Part shown: positions 40,530 to 52,239 of the stretch, one piece after another
How the letters are laid out: every line of letters begins with the position of its first letter
Numbering within the stretch: the stretch's first letter is position 1
DNA from: Yponomeuta sedellus
Lineage: Eukaryota > Arthropoda > Insecta > Lepidoptera > Yponomeutidae
DNA: 64,000 bases
Direction: 5' to 3'
Assembly: GCA_934045075.1 (NCBI GenBank)
Contig: OW203724.1
Coordinates: 22,039,721-22,103,720 of the forward strand
Notes under the pieces: generated by a model
Database searches by the model: none
Seen by the model: only the letters and a program-made list of their open reading frames with translations
Told to the model about the DNA's origin: nothing
Made by a program: the position numbers and the translations under genes

Positions 40530-40620
40530 TGGATGCGGACGGCACAAGACCGGGAAGTTAGGAAAAAACATGAGGGAGGCCTGTGCGTCAAATGGCTGAT
40601 GATGATGATATGATTATTTG
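40530..40620 (+). mobile_element. RTE-type LINE 3' end
   Basis: GGATGCGGACGGCACAAGAC, GAGGGAGGCCTGTGCG, then a (TGATGA)n tail. Degraded and very short. Confidence 0.65.
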
Positions 40621-42928
40621 TGTATACCATGGATGCTTTAAAAAACAATTTCCTAGGAACTATAGCGGCAGAGAAGCCCCTTTAGATAGATAGAGACCAC
40701 TTTATTGCACGACTACAAAAAAAATTCAACCATGATTTCGTAAATCTAAATGTTGTAGTAATAGTAGATTGTTAAACGACGGTGGAAAGAATCAATTCCT
40801 GAGGTATTTAGGTATTAAGAGAATATTTTTTTGAATTCCGTCACAGATACATATAACACATTATCCCGCCAATTTATGTCGAATTTTTAAATTTTAAATA
40901 TGGAACTCATCGCGTAATTGCTGCAGCTTATTTCGCTCAAAGAAATTTGCGCTAAGTTCACACTGGCTGTTTAGAAACTCACATGGCCGCAGCATTTTTT
41001 CTAATTTGTTTTTTTTTTTACATAAAACTCTTCACAGTTGACAGTAGTTCCCTCTCTAGGGAGGGAAGCAGCATTTCCCACCCAACTATCAGATCAAAAC
41101 AACACTACTTTCCGAATATAAGAAATGAAAAGTAATTTTCATCCCACCATCTCGGAAAGAGTATTTTTAATCTTCAATATCTGAGCGGAAAAGCCGTTTT
41201 TATTCTCTAGAGGATAAAGTAAATTGAATTTAGAACATCGTGTGCACTAAGTTTGTGAATTAAAAAAATATTACACTCAATTTAAATAACTCTAGCAACG
41301 TTACTTTAAAATTTTCTTAATTATACCTTAGTATTATTTTGTTATAATTTAAAGATTATTCTGTAATACTTACCTGTCATAATGTAGTAATGAATACCTA
41401 CACTGAAATAAAAGTGTACCTATCTTGTGATTGTAAACGTTTTTTTTTGCATTTAGTCATTTCCTCGCTGAGGTGGAATGAAAAGTTACGTGTTGCACTC
41501 GAGTGCAAAGATTTTTCACCTCGTGCTCTTTTGATTCCCTCGCTAACGCTCAGGATTCTAATTTTGAAACACTCGCTGCGCTCGTGATTCTATTTTAGAA
41601 TCCTTCGCTTGCTCGGTCATCAAAATTGAACACGCGGTTAAAAAGCAACTTTGCACTCTTGTATAACAAATAACTATTACCCATTTAGTGTGATTGTAGG
41701 TGCCACAGGACGTTGTGTAAGTCATCCCATAGCTTAAATGTTTTGTGGATATAGAACGTACATTTATTTACACTTAAGAAATTCAAACAGCTGCATAGGT
41801 AGCTGTCAGCTGGTCAAAATGTTACGGTTTTATTTGTAAAAACTGAGTTACTTAAAACACTCTTCAAAGGCAGTTAATAACCTGTGGTAAAGGGAAAAAC
41901 GTAAGCACAGATTAAATTAACTGCGTCTGAGGAGTGTTTTAGAGGAATCGTGTTTATTAATTACATTATTAGTGTGAACAAAGGTTTATCAGATTGCTAA
42001 TGTTCGAGAAGATGGGGTTGAGATTTACGAAACTACGATTTTCATACTTCGATAAGCTTAGGTACAATTTAAAACCTGTATTTTCACTTTTTTTTCATAC
42101 ACGACAGTTTTCAGTAGATACGCAGATGTCATGTAAAGCAAAAAATAACGCTCTATTTTCCAGCACAAAGAACCAGCTTTCCATACCTTTTTCAGTAATC
42201 TCCCAACGGCGGGTATTGGGACCGGGGGGCCAGACGGGGCGCGGGGGTGTAAACACAAAGCTCGCGCTAGGACGCCGGCAGTCACGTGGCGCCCGCCGGG
42301 GGCGCATCACTCTCAAGACGTAAAAAAAAACAATAAACAAAAAACTACCAAACCCTGGCTGGAAATAAAAATCTGGACATGAAAACAAAAGTTTTGTTAG
42401 TTTCAGAACGCATAAAAAAGTTAAATTTCTTTATGGTGCAAAATTAAAAAGTTTACCTTTTTATGGCGGGAAATTATGACAGTTGACAGTTTAGTTTTTC
42501 AGGTGATTTTTTGAGAGTGATGCATCGTCGGTTAGGCCTGTAAATAGACTCTTCATGTTTGTCGTCGTGTTGATGTTAGTTTCTTAGAGTGTTTATCCGA
42601 AACAATGTATTGTATTAGGGTATTATTGTATTTAATACAACAACCACTCTAACGAATATCAGTACTAAAACATATCAAACCATATCTAATTATACTTTTA
42701 ACGTAAGCTTAGATAAGAAAAACAACATTGTCGTTCTCTTGTAAGCTTTTGGAAATTCAGAATTTATATGTAGAGTAAATTAATAGTAAGCTATCATCCA
42801 ACAAGAAACATCTTCGAGTGAATTCTAAGCTGTAAGCAAGTGAGTATGTTCTTATATTGTCTTTTAAAATAGCGTCTCCCTAAAATAGTACTAAATGTAT
42901 TTGTTCTTCCTATCACATAGAGGATATA
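40621..42928. other. no recognisable gene
   Basis: AT-rich, apart from a CpG-rich pocket at 42205-42315. The two opposite open frames over the pocket (41994-42323 and 42095-42388) have no recognised domain. A LINE 3' end remnant (AGAGACCACTTTATTGCACG, antisense) lies at 40690. Confidence 0.35.
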
Positions 42929-42929
42929 T

Positions 42930-43060
42930 TTTTAGAATATTTTCGGGGCTTAATCGCGTTGTAATTTATTACTATTTTACCTCGACGTTTGGACGACGCT
43001 ACCGACTGTAACGTCGTCGAAACGTCGAGGTAAAATACGGTGGTCACGAGAAGACTGATG
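42930..43060. mobile_element. foldback of the ACGTCG type
   Basis: The part ATTTTACCTCGACGTTT at 42974 pairs with AAACGTCGAGGTAAAAT ending at 43036. The GGGGCTTAATCGCGTTGTAA part is shared with the 811-bp units (at 18510 and equivalents). It is a MITE-like hairpin. Confidence 0.65.
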
Positions 43061-43257
43061 GCTCGTACCCGTTCGCATCTTCGGCTGATAAGGTTTCAGA
43101 CTACTCTACAGATAGAGGTTATATTAACATAAGTATGATCTTTACAACGAAAGGTTGGTCTATAATTTAAGGCATAAGTAGGAGCCATACACAAGTGGTC
43201 TTTAAAATAGATTTGTAGAAAAAATACTGAAGAGTGAAATTAAGTTTATTTTAGAAG

Positions 43258-43420
43258 ATGACTGCCACGTCAGTCTGGCGGTATCACTTCTGATTACCAC
43301 ATCTGAATCTGGGTGTATTCTCATATTTATGATGTCCTTGCCCGGTTACCATAGCACTGGGTATCCTAGTTTGAGACTGGGACCGAGATTGTAAGTTACT
43401 ATTATATTAATACTAAATAA
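43258..43420 (+). mobile_element. short SINE, family 4
   Basis: GTCAGTCTGGCGGTATCAC and TGATTACCACA, then GAATCTGGGTGTATTCTCAT, TATGATGTCCTTGCCCGGTT and GGGTATCCTAGTTTGAGACT. Confidence 0.6.
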
Positions 43421-43426
43421 CTACTG

Positions 43427-44150
43427 AAATTGTTAAATTCAAAAAAGACGAAATGTATAAAGTTCACTCTTCCAAATGTCAAAACGGTAGACAGCAATGT
43501 TTTACTGGGGAATGACAAATTAGACCTTGTGAATGAAACTGTATTTCTAGGTATCACAATTGATGCAAAGCTTCAATGGGGTCCTCATATAGAAAAATTA
43601 GCAAATAGGCTTACTTCAGCAGCATATGCAGTCAAAAGAATTAGGGAACTAACTGACGTCGCAACAGCTAGGCTTGTTTATTTTAGTTACTTCCATAGTC
43701 TTATGTCCTATGGCATACTACTGTGGGGACGGGCAGCAGACATTGAGACCATCTTCGTCTTGCAGAAGAGAGCGATCAGATTCATTTATAGGCTGGGTAG
43801 TAGAGATTCGTTAAGAGATTTCTTTAAATAAACTAACATCCTGACAGTTCCCAGTCAGTATATATATATGAAAACATTATGTACGTTAGGAAAAATATCA
43901 GTAACTTTAAAACTTTAGGTAGCCAAGACAATGTAAATACTAGAAATAAACATAAACTTTTGTTCCCACTATTTAGGCTGGCAAAGGTTAATACATCCTT
44001 CATGGGGCATTGTATACGCTTCTAAAATAAAATCCCTAAAGATATATTAAGCTTGCCTGAATCGCGGTTCAAAAAATATGTTAAAAGATTTTTTCTACTT
44101 TTATTATTAAGGCTGGCGAACAGCCATGTTATAAAGCGTTTTAAGTATGA
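43427..44150 (+). pseudogene. LINE reverse-transcriptase C-terminal remnant
   Basis: The first 134 codons (43430-43831) are open: VFLGITIDAKLQWGPHIEKL, TARLVYFSYFHSLMSYGILL, VLQKRAIRFIYRLG. After a stop, homology carries on: ILTVPSQYIYENIMYVRKN, NTRNKHKL, FMGHC, IPKDILSLPESRFKKYVKR. This is the conserved C-terminal part of a Jockey/CR1-like non-LTR element. The catalytic core and 5' end are absent. A related 3' end is at 63790-63960. Confidence 0.85.
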
Positions 44151-44670
44151 AATTGTAATAACCAATAGAATTAGTTAGTTGCTGGCACTTTGGTCACAAC
44201 TGCAATTTAATTAAGAACTATAATGTTGGCAAACCGACGACAGAAATGAGGTTCCAATCTCTCTGCTAAGCACCCGCTAAAAATCTCGGCGCCTCCCCCG
44301 CTAAAAGCCAGGAATGGTTTGCATCAACCGTAATGTAGTTATTAGATTTAAGCCCAACAACTCCGTTAATTTATTCAATTTAGACCGAAGTCAGGAACAA
44401 TGGCTGACAGGGGCGGGGCCTGATAGACCACGCCTTGAATTTACCTGGAACCTGACGTGATTTCATTATGCCATGAAATACAAGCGACAGAGGCACCACA
44501 GACGCTCATTGTTGTAGCAATGATTTTTCATTAGAGGAAAAGATAATGTCCTAGATACAGCACCGCCTGAATGATTACTTCTTTTTGACTGCGGTATTTT
44601 TTATTTTATTTATTAACAAAACCCACAGCACTAGTTAATAAATATTCACAGTTATAATAATAAATATAAT
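44151..44670. other. no recognisable gene
   Basis: No supported frame and no shared repeat. Confidence 0.4.
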
Positions 44671-44775
44671 TATATTCTTTTTAATGCACTAACCTAAAAA
44701 TGCTAATACAAATAAATATAATTATATTCTTTTTAATGCACTAACCTAAAAATGCTAATACAGAGAGTATTATAG
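44671..44775. mobile_element. tRNA-core element I, ends in tandem
   Basis: The end TTCTTTTTAATGCACTAACC with a short AT-rich unit is present twice, about 54 bp apart. It then joins the GAGAGTATTATAGAGGTTCG part. No tRNA core is left. Confidence 0.6.
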
Positions 44776-44784
44776 AGGTTCGCT

Positions 44785-45200
44785 TTGGTACATGTGGCCT
44801 CAGTCTGGGTGTGTTTTCGTGTGTATGATGTCTTTGCCAGGTTACTATAGTACAGGGTTGTAACGGTGCAAACCTCTTTACACCATTTTTATTTCTTTTT
44901 CTATCTATCATTTTCAAATATTTAAATTTTGTCACTCATTCTTCGATTTCCCTCATTTTTAATCCACTACTACTTTACGCTTTGACCAGATCTGACTTTT
45001 TACCTGCTTCTCCGTTTATCCGTTTTTATCCAGTTTTCTGTTAATATTACTACAATTCTACAAATAAAACCACACCTAAAGTCGTTCCAGAGTTTATTTA
45101 TTATTATAAAAGTTATACAACGTTCCAGGGTATCCTAGTTTGGGACCAGGTCAAGTGATGGTGTTCTGTGGAAGTTATTATTATTATTATTATTTGTAAA
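44785..45200 (+). mobile_element. short SINE family 4 fragments
   Basis: One piece at 44785-44860 (GTGGCCTCAGTCTGGGTGTG, TGATGTCTTTGCCAGGTTAC) and one at 45120-45200 (GGGTATCCTAGTTTGGGACC, then a TTATTA run) frame unrecognised DNA. Confidence 0.5.
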
Positions 45201-45204
45201 TAAA

Positions 45205-45366
45205 GTTCCACGTAATACAGAAAATATTGTAGAGGTTCGAAATTTCACTGATGCCGGTGAGTCGCTCATTAGCTCAGTTGGAAGAGCACTGGCACGGATA
45301 GCCAGAGGTCGCGGGTTCGAATCCCGGCATGAGTGGAATTTTTAGCCTCTAAATAGGTTTTTAAAC
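45205..45366 (+). mobile_element. tRNA-core element J, sense
   Basis: The core is in sense and complete: CGCTCATTAGCTCAGTTGGA, GAGCACTGGCACGGATAGCC, then AGGTCGCGGGTTCGAATCCC. A cloverleaf can be drawn with acceptor CGCYCAT pairing with ATGRGTG. The anticodon loop ACGGATA lacks T33, so a working tRNA is unlikely. Confidence 0.85.
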
Positions 45367-45477
45367 TAATAAATATAATTTATCTTTGGCCAATTACGGG
45401 CTTATTTTAAGTTGACATAACTTGGAGACAGGCATTATTATTTACAAATTCTAAAGAGGAAAAAGAAAAGAAAATCA

Positions 45478-45660
45478 AACAAAAAATAACGGATCGGATT
45501 ACCGTGCTGGAGGTCATGGGTTCGATTCTCACTGGGGGACACAATACATTTAACTCATGGCCACAGTCTGTGTGTATTTCCATGTTTGGGATATCTTTAT
45601 CTGATTACCATTGTATTGTTGTTCGGGACCAGGACCGTGATTGTGTTATGTAGAAGTTTT
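45478..45660 (+). mobile_element. short SINE, family 4
   Basis: GATTACCGTGCTGGAGGTCA, B-box part GGGTTCGATTCTC, then CACAGTCTGTGTGTATTTCC and GTTCGGGACCAGGACCGTGA. This is the best-kept head of family 4. Confidence 0.65.
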
Positions 45661-45706
45661 TTTATTATTACCTACTGTTTTTATTATTAGGTCTCACTGG
45701 TTACGT

Positions 45707-45906
45707 CTGTTAGCTTTTAGAATATACCTCGACTGCTATCGGATAGAATCGGATATATTTGTGTAATAGAAATTTCGGAATATGACACTTAATTTGGATA
45801 ACTTTTCAAAATAGTGAAGAAAAGTTTTATACAGAGCAGGAAGTAGTATTACACTCGAAAACCGAAGCCTACTCTAGAACCCGAGGTATATTCTAAAAGC
45901 GAACAG
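45707..45906 (+). mobile_element. inverted-repeat MITE, copy 2, empty
   Basis: Ends CTGTTAGCTTTTAGAATATA and its near complement TATTCTAAAAGCGAACAG. It matches 30159-30596 without the nested element, and shows the single AATAGTGAAGAAAA at the site where that element landed. Confidence 0.85.
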
Positions 45907-46200
45907 ATATTTGACATTTCTTATATTCAAAACATACCTTAAATTAAACAACGATAAAAAACTTGTTAAAAAAACGAATGTTTAATGATATGAAATCGCT
46001 TTCTAACTCTGGTTTCCTCTGGCTCCTGTCCTCTCTAATCCAGTATGGTGTAATTTCTACTAGACGCTTTATAAATTACAACAATAAACGAATATCTATT
46101 TATCTTCTATTGATGTAAGAGGCCAACTATTTATGCAGAGGGATAATTTTTTGCCAAATTTGCTCTTAATGAAACAGTCTAATGCAATGATTGGCGTACG
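45907..46200. other. no recognisable gene
   Basis: AT-rich, no supported frame. Confidence 0.4.
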
Positions 46201-46202
46201 TA

Positions 46203-46452
46203 CTACAGTCTATTTATTCTTACTTGTCCAATTTAGTAAACAACATTCTAACCTTAAAATTGAGATTAGATGCCTAAACTAGACATGTTCTTGCAAATTC
46301 ATGAACTATGTTTATAAAATTGGTAGTGTGTTATCTAAAAGAGTGTTCCAAGTTACTTTATTTATGGAAATATGGCAGTTTTGGACTAAAAAGTCACACT
46401 TTAAGGGTAGAATCTTGTTTACTAAATTGGACAAGTAAGAATAAATAGACTG
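46203..46452 (-). mobile_element. TA-flanked MITE, solitary copy
   Basis: An inverted, diverged copy of 17952-18213. Ends are CAGTCTATTTATTCTTACTT and AAGTAAGAATAAATAGACTG, each beside TA. It is not duplicated in tandem here. Confidence 0.85.
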
Positions 46453-46459
46453 TACGTAG

Positions 46460-47380
46460 TAAATCGTTAACGTAGCTAGGTCACCTCACAGAATCACAAT
46501 GTTTGATGGCTAGTTTGCCTCTATTTGTTTATTAATTATTTTATCTTTCATAAAAATGGTGCGTATAATTTTGCATACTTTTAGATTTATAATTATAACA
46601 AATATAAGTATAATTAATGTAGGTATCGTCTCTTGTCGATACCATCGTCATCCTTCCAGTCTTTAACATTTGTTTCAAGTTCTAAAATACTAAGAAGACA
46701 ATTCTGTTTGCATTAATTTAGTTTATTTTCTAGTTTTTAGCACAAATTACTGCAATACACAATTTTAATAATAATAATTGGAACAGCATTCAAATATTTA
46801 ATAAAGCTGTATCATTAAGTTTTTGTCATTTATCAGAAATAATAGCATAGGTAGAAATAGACTGATATGCGGTCACAGCGTCTGTACCTTAAGGAAAAAG
46901 TCTCATTAATTAAGTCATACAAATTAATTACGTAAATCAATAATTAAGTCGTTGTAGAATGGGTTTCAGCCCTTGAGGGCTTACATCAACTTTGACTCTG
47001 ATATCAAATTAATGAATCGATGAGTGTATTTCCTATGCAGAGTCTATAATTTCGTGGCCTCCAGTGAAGTACTGTAGCGAAGATCCTGAGTATTTCGCAT
47101 TGATTTCCTATCTGCTCGTGCCAATTTTACATGGTACTGGATTCTGTTAGTGTAAAAGTGAAAGAAAACGTAGTCTTATTGTTTGCATTAGATACTCGGA
47201 CCAAGTAATATATTTATCTACATGTTAAGTAGATAAATATATCAGTTGGTGCTTAGAATGCTAAGACAAAAAGGATGAGAGTTAAGATTTTTGCCCTTTT
47301 CTCCACTACTAACTTGAGCCGAAGGCAACTGCTAATAGTATACATTGACATTATCCGAATAGAATAATATTTACATTGAA
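46460..47380. other. no gene; small hairpin
   Basis: AT-rich. A 14-bp inverted repeat, ATATATTTATCTAC, lies at 47208-47221 and 47229-47242. Confidence 0.45.
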
Positions 47381-47381
47381 A

Positions 47382-48912
47382 TATAGGGTAATTTATGGGC
47401 GGCTTGATAACTTCTGACAGTAAGGCCCGCCACTGTCTTACAATCCTCCACCAACCCGGACTTGGCCCCCGTGGTGGAGTATGGCCTAACCTTCCTGCGA
47501 TGTAGGAAGAGACCCGTGCCCCAGCAGTGGGGACATATAAGGGTTGATAACGTATAACGTAACGTAATAGGGTAACTTAGTCGGTTTGCCGGCCACCTTC
47601 AGTTTTTGGCCATCACGCAGTTTTTACGAAATAATAAGAAAATAAAATACGCCCGAGTAAAAAAACTATTGTTACCGCATAGATTCTAATGATGTCTTTG
47701 CCTACATAATTAAGTATCTTAGTAGCGTTTCATTTGTTTCGTCAGTTTTCCCTCGCGTTTCAAGCAATGTGAGTGTGTGTCGAAAGCAGAGAAAAAAATA
47801 GTGCGCGCCAATTATTTGCATGGTAAGTTACGACATTGTGTATTGATTTATCCACCAAAATATTACTGTAATGCACAGTTAATATGTTAAACTGATGTTA
47901 TTTTGATGAAAATGTCTATAATACTTAGTACTTATAATAAATATTAGGTGGACGGATAACTAACTTCAATTTTGACGAGCCAGTTGATTCTCGGCCGCCT
48001 GGCCGAAATCTGACACCGATCATACGATTATAAATTCATTACTTTACCATTGAATAAACACTTTTTCCAAATCATATTGTTAAGATATAATTTAAAAAGT
48101 ATCCTGATTTATGCAGTTAGATTTCGGCCGCATGTTTACTAATTGCATTCGTGCTTAAAATCCATTTTAATTGTTTTGTATAACGGTGGCCGAGAGAGGG
48201 ACTTCGTAAATCCACTTTTCGGCCTAAGTGTAATAAAATGACCGAGAACTAAGGATATTTAGCTTATTTTTCGGTCATTTATAAAAGCGGTGATAAATAC
48301 TAGTAAATCTATTTATTTCAATAAGTTTCTCTTATATTAACTAAGATCCTGATCTAAGAGAACTCTGTCATCCTTGATTTGTTCGAAAGAGTTTAATTAT
48401 ATATTGACATTGGCGGCCGAAAGTTAACTCCTTCAAATTAGGTTGTCGGCCATTTTATGCAAGGTGGCCGAAACCCGGGTTGACCAATTTTGTTTATCGG
48501 CCATGATTTATTGAGAGGCCGGAAATTGGTTAATGTTTTATTTTTAAGTAAACAATATTAAAAGCTCTTTGATTTTATTTACTCATTTTATTGTTATTTA
48601 AAAACGATACACCACCATAAAAATAAGAGTTATTAGAAAAAACAAAAATTGGCCGAAAACTAACAAAACAAGTGGCCGTAAACTGAAATAGGTGGCCGGG
48701 AAAGGGCAAAATCCACACCTCACGATATTTTTATTTTTTATAATTAAACGATAATGTTTTCTTAGCTGAAGGTTTGAAAAATGGAAATTGCAATAGTTTT
48801 ATGATTCAAAAGTATTTTATTTGTCCATTTTTGTCTACTCTGTCATTGAAAAAAATCGCTCTGAATATGAAAATGTCCTTAAATGGCCGAAAACCGGCTA
48901 AACTACCCTATA
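47382..48912. mobile_element. inverted-repeat element filled with GGCC motifs
   Basis: The ends TATAGGGTAACTTAGTCGGT (left, interrupted after TATAGGGTAA) and CCGGCTAAACTACCCTATA (right) are inverted. The interior has about sixteen GGCC cores, mostly within TGGCCGAAA or TTTCGGCCA in either orientation, in otherwise AT-rich DNA. There is no coding frame. A TA duplication is possible. Subterminal motif arrays are known as transposase-binding sites in some families, and that reading is inference. Confidence 0.65.
47383..47575 (+). mobile_element. 5S-SINE, copy n, 5'-truncated with TSD
   Basis: The fragment 47392-47566 is flanked by ATAGGGTAA at 47383-47391 and 47567-47575. It starts at GGGCGGCTTGATAACTTCTG and ends GTTGATAACGTATAACG. 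The 5S head was lost by 5' truncation at insertion, as is usual for LINE-driven copies. Confidence 0.9.
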
Positions 48913-51105
48913 ATGTTTAGTAATATTTCTGATTGGCTTGCCTTTTGAAATTTGCTAGCACGATAATTCTTTGTGGCGTCAATGTAATTAAAAATCTGTC
49001 AAAGTATTTTCTCACTGATTTTGTAAACTTTTGTCTTAACAGATTAACCTTCGAGCTCTTCAGGAATGAAATAAGTAACAGAAAAAATTCTAAAGGCATT
49101 ATTTGATATGAGTTCTGTGAACATGCTGTAAGCAAAGACTCACATTTCTTAAAGAAACGGAATTCTAATTCAGTGCTGAAAATGTTCACGAAGATGATAT
49201 ACTCACTGTAAATAAATACATAGGTATATTATGATACGCATATGGAAAATATAAGAGTACAGGATTTGAAAATATGGAGGATGTAAATCCGGTATGAAGC
49301 TAATAAGCAAGTACCGACATACGGTAGTAAGTACTTATTTATAAGGAAGTACCAAAGCCGTAAAGGGTAAACTTATTACATAGCTCCCTATCGAAATTGA
49401 TTGTCTATAAAATAATATATTTTGTAAAAAAAGTTGAGTTTAGTAGACGTCTAAAACAATCTATAATATGTTCCCGTCTCTTAATATGATGTTCAAGCTC
49501 TCTTGTTCGCTCGTCGTTTCCTTAAACTTCTTATAATACCGATACATCACGGAACTGTTTTCCAATAAATCGTTCCAGGGTTAGAGAGTTGAATTATGTA
49601 TTTCTTTGGTTGCAATTTTGGTTGCTTACACTTCCAACAAAATATACCAAACAAGAGGTCACTAGAAATGGTGTGTCATTCGAAAGCTTGAGCGACGTCC
49701 CAGAGGAGCGATCGGTGGGCAAACATACTCCCTGCCAAGCAATATTTATTTCGAATTTCAAACGCTTTATTCGATTTTCAAACAAAACGTTTCGAGTGTT
49801 TATCTTTTTTCTTATTTTGCAGCCAGAATTTTCAATTTCGTTTTTGTTTGTTCGCTATCTGATTACTTCTCCGCGGTGGTTAGGTATTTGCATACGGCCA
49901 GTATCTTTTTAAATAAATGAGAGGGGAGTACTTGTTAAAGAAATATACAGAAATTAAGCACATTCTGTTGCATATTAAGGAGTAAATTAAGCCAACTAAA
50001 GTTTCTTCCATTAATAACTCTCCAAGCACCTTCAACTTTCTCATCAAATTCAATCAGCAAGCTACAATTGAGAGCACTTGTAGTGTATCGCGCACGTGCC
50101 TAACATTCGAACCTTTGAGCGGATATTTAATAAACTGTCGTCTTCCACGATTGAGTTCACAATTTTCTATATTGCCACCCCGGGAGAGTTGCCATGATAC
50201 CTTTGAGGACTTAATAAGTCATAAATAGACTGTGTGAGAGAGACGCGGCATTCGGGGCTCCACGGGTCTGAAAGAGAAGGTCGTCCCCAGGTGGAGGAGA
50301 GCAATGGTGTGGAAAAAGGTACGTCGCTAAAGCGTTGAGGTGTCGCTAGATTTAGCGTGATTTTCGCTGTAATCGTCACGGATTGGGCTGTGGCTTAGAA
50401 TGTGCGGGGCTTTTACTTTATCTCCGTCTGGTTGGGTTTATTGTGTGTGTAGTAGGGATAATGTTTAGCGAAAATGTATGTTATGATGCTGTGCGAAAAG
50501 TTGGTACATGAAATAAGGAATCAAACGTTTTCGTACTGCAACAGTCAGCCGTTTTCTCCTTGCCCATAAGCAGAACTAACGTAGGCATCAATGCACCATT
50601 AAATGGATGGTCCGAACTTATAATGAGTGCTGGAGTAAATTCCATTCGGATATTTTTCATGACAGCCTTGGCACATTTAAGGCCAAATTGATTTCCAAAT
50701 AGTAAAAATTCTTATCTGAATCAATATTAAAGTTTACAATAACACCATATTATAATAATATATTTCTAAGTAGTTTCCATATATAAGTACCTACTCTCTA
50801 AAATGTTTAGTTCTCTTATAAAGTAGTCTAAAAATGCCGTCCACACTCATTTTGAGCTGTGAAGAAGAAAGGAAGATAAGTATATTTATTTGGCGACACA
50901 ATACTCAAAAACATAAAATCACACAGCAATACTCAAAATACAAGTCAAAAGAAAACACAACGTCAGCCGAAACGCAGGTAACATGTAAAATTAATAAATA
51001 GTATGTACAGTTTGCATTCCTTAATTATGGAAATAGCACAATACATTCGTCGTCCAAATAGTAATCCAAATTATACACTTACCTTAAATTTACGCTTAAT
51101 ATCAT
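48913..51105. other. no recognisable gene
   Basis: AT-rich up to about 50160, then a mixed stretch. Several short frames (48917-49189, 49589-49912, 50167-50379) have no recognisable domain. No shared repeat was seen. Confidence 0.35.
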
Positions 51106-51107
51106 AC

Positions 51108-51165
51108 AGGGATAGGCAGAGACCAAGTGGTAGGCAGACTCTTGCCACGGTCCTGACTCACCTAT
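51108..51165 (-). mobile_element. LINE-B 3' end fragment
   Basis: CAGGGATAGGCAGAGACCAA then CTCTTGCCACGGTCCTGACT is the antisense LINE-B end, diverged. Confidence 0.55.
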
Positions 51166-51333
51166 TTTGCTGTATCAACCTAAATGTTTGTGGCTGCATG
51201 CACTCTCATTTAGACAGTATTTTTTTAATGTCGGGTATGCCAACTGATATAAGTCAAATCTCGAAACTATATTTTTGTCACGAATCGAAAGTCTTCGCGC
51301 TCAGTAGTGCTAGTGGAAATTAATTTAATTCCG

Positions 51334-51653
51334 GATTGTGCTACAAAAAGCCTTGCGCACTTTTTGTAGCACAATCTGTTCTATTTGTTCGGCTCCGTGT
51401 GACTTCTTTTTATTCCCTAAAATTAAAAATCAGCTCAAAGGGATACAGTTTTCATCGCCGGAAGACGCACTAGCAGCGTTTGAGAAGGCCGTGGAAGAGG
51501 TGTCTCCGGAGGACTGGAAAAAATGTTTTGAAAATTGGTTCAGACGCATGAAACTTTGTATAGAGGCTGGTGGAGAGTTCTTTGAAAAGATTTATTAAAA
51601 ATATTTTTATCATAGTGTATTAGTTTCTCAAAACTTTCTGAGTGTCCCACGTA
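51334..51653 (+). pseudogene. mariner transposase C-terminal remnant
   Basis: From about 51388 the frame reads APCDFFLFPKIKNQLKG, then FSSPEDALAAFEKAVEEVS and CFENWFRRM, ending at 51598. PCDFFLF holds the last Asp of the DD34D triad of mariner (codon 51401-51403). An end-repeat-like sequence, TTTCTGAGTGTCCCACGTA, follows to 51653. The 5' part is replaced by a perfect 17-bp hairpin (51334-51350 with 51360-51376). Confidence 0.85.
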
Positions 51654-51770
51654 CTAATTTAATACTATATCATCTACCGACTACTGCGTTGACCCGCCTA
51701 CTTGTCTGGCTGTTAAAGCTTTATTTTTTTATTGCTTTATTGCTTTATTTTCATTTTATTTTAAATATTT

Positions 51771-52235
51771 AAAAACCTATTTAGAGGCTTAAAATTTCAC
51801 CCATGCCGGGATTCGAACCCGCAACCTCTGGCTATCCGTACCAGCGCTCTACCAATTGAGCCAATGGGCGACTCACGGCATCAGTGAAATTTCGAACCTC
51901 TTTACAATATTCTCTGTATTACGTACAGGCAGCGACATCTGACTTAAGCAAATTGCATTACTTACAGCCCCGACTACCTACTTTGCAGTTAGGTTTTAAC
52001 ATCGGAACGATATCACTGTACCCACATGATTACACTATTTTTATTTTTAATGCACTAACCCGTGCTAAGGAACAAATTTAAAAACCTATTTAGAGGCTAA
52101 AAATTTCACCCATGCCGGGATTCGAACCCGCAACCTCTGGCTATCCGTACCAGCGCTCTACCAATTGAGCCAATGGGCGACTCACGGCATCAGTGAAATT
52201 TCGAACCTCTTTACAATATTCTCTGTATTACGTAT
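51771..52235 (-). mobile_element. tRNA-core elements K and L, tandem
   Basis: Two antisense copies lie about 310 bp apart (from 51771 and from 52080). The core and the next 90 bases look identical (GGGATTCGAACCCGCAACCT, TCTACCAATTGAGCCAATGG), including the unusual CCAATTGAGCCAATGG. The family end TTTTTAATGCACTAACCCGT separates them. Copy L lacks the body. Confidence 0.85.
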
Positions 52236-52239
52236 TTGT

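Noticed and set aside
41994..42388. Overlapping open frames of 97-109 residues over a CpG-rich pocket
   Set aside because: The low-complexity Arg/Gly end and opposite-strand frames reflect GC content. No domain or splice context was seen.
45246..45340. A functional tRNA gene (also 58567-58640 and 60358-60425)
   Set aside because: A cloverleaf can be drawn, but the anticodon loop lacks T33, the T stem has a mismatch, and the same core recurs many times inside a repeat with shared flanks.
47382..48912. A CpG island promoter
   Set aside because: Overall the region is AT-rich. The CGs are confined to the recurring GGCCGAAA word and inverted ends define an element.
49589..49912. A 107-residue membrane-like protein
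   Set aside because: The hydrophobic residues come from T-rich DNA. No family motif, and nothing around it suggests a gene.
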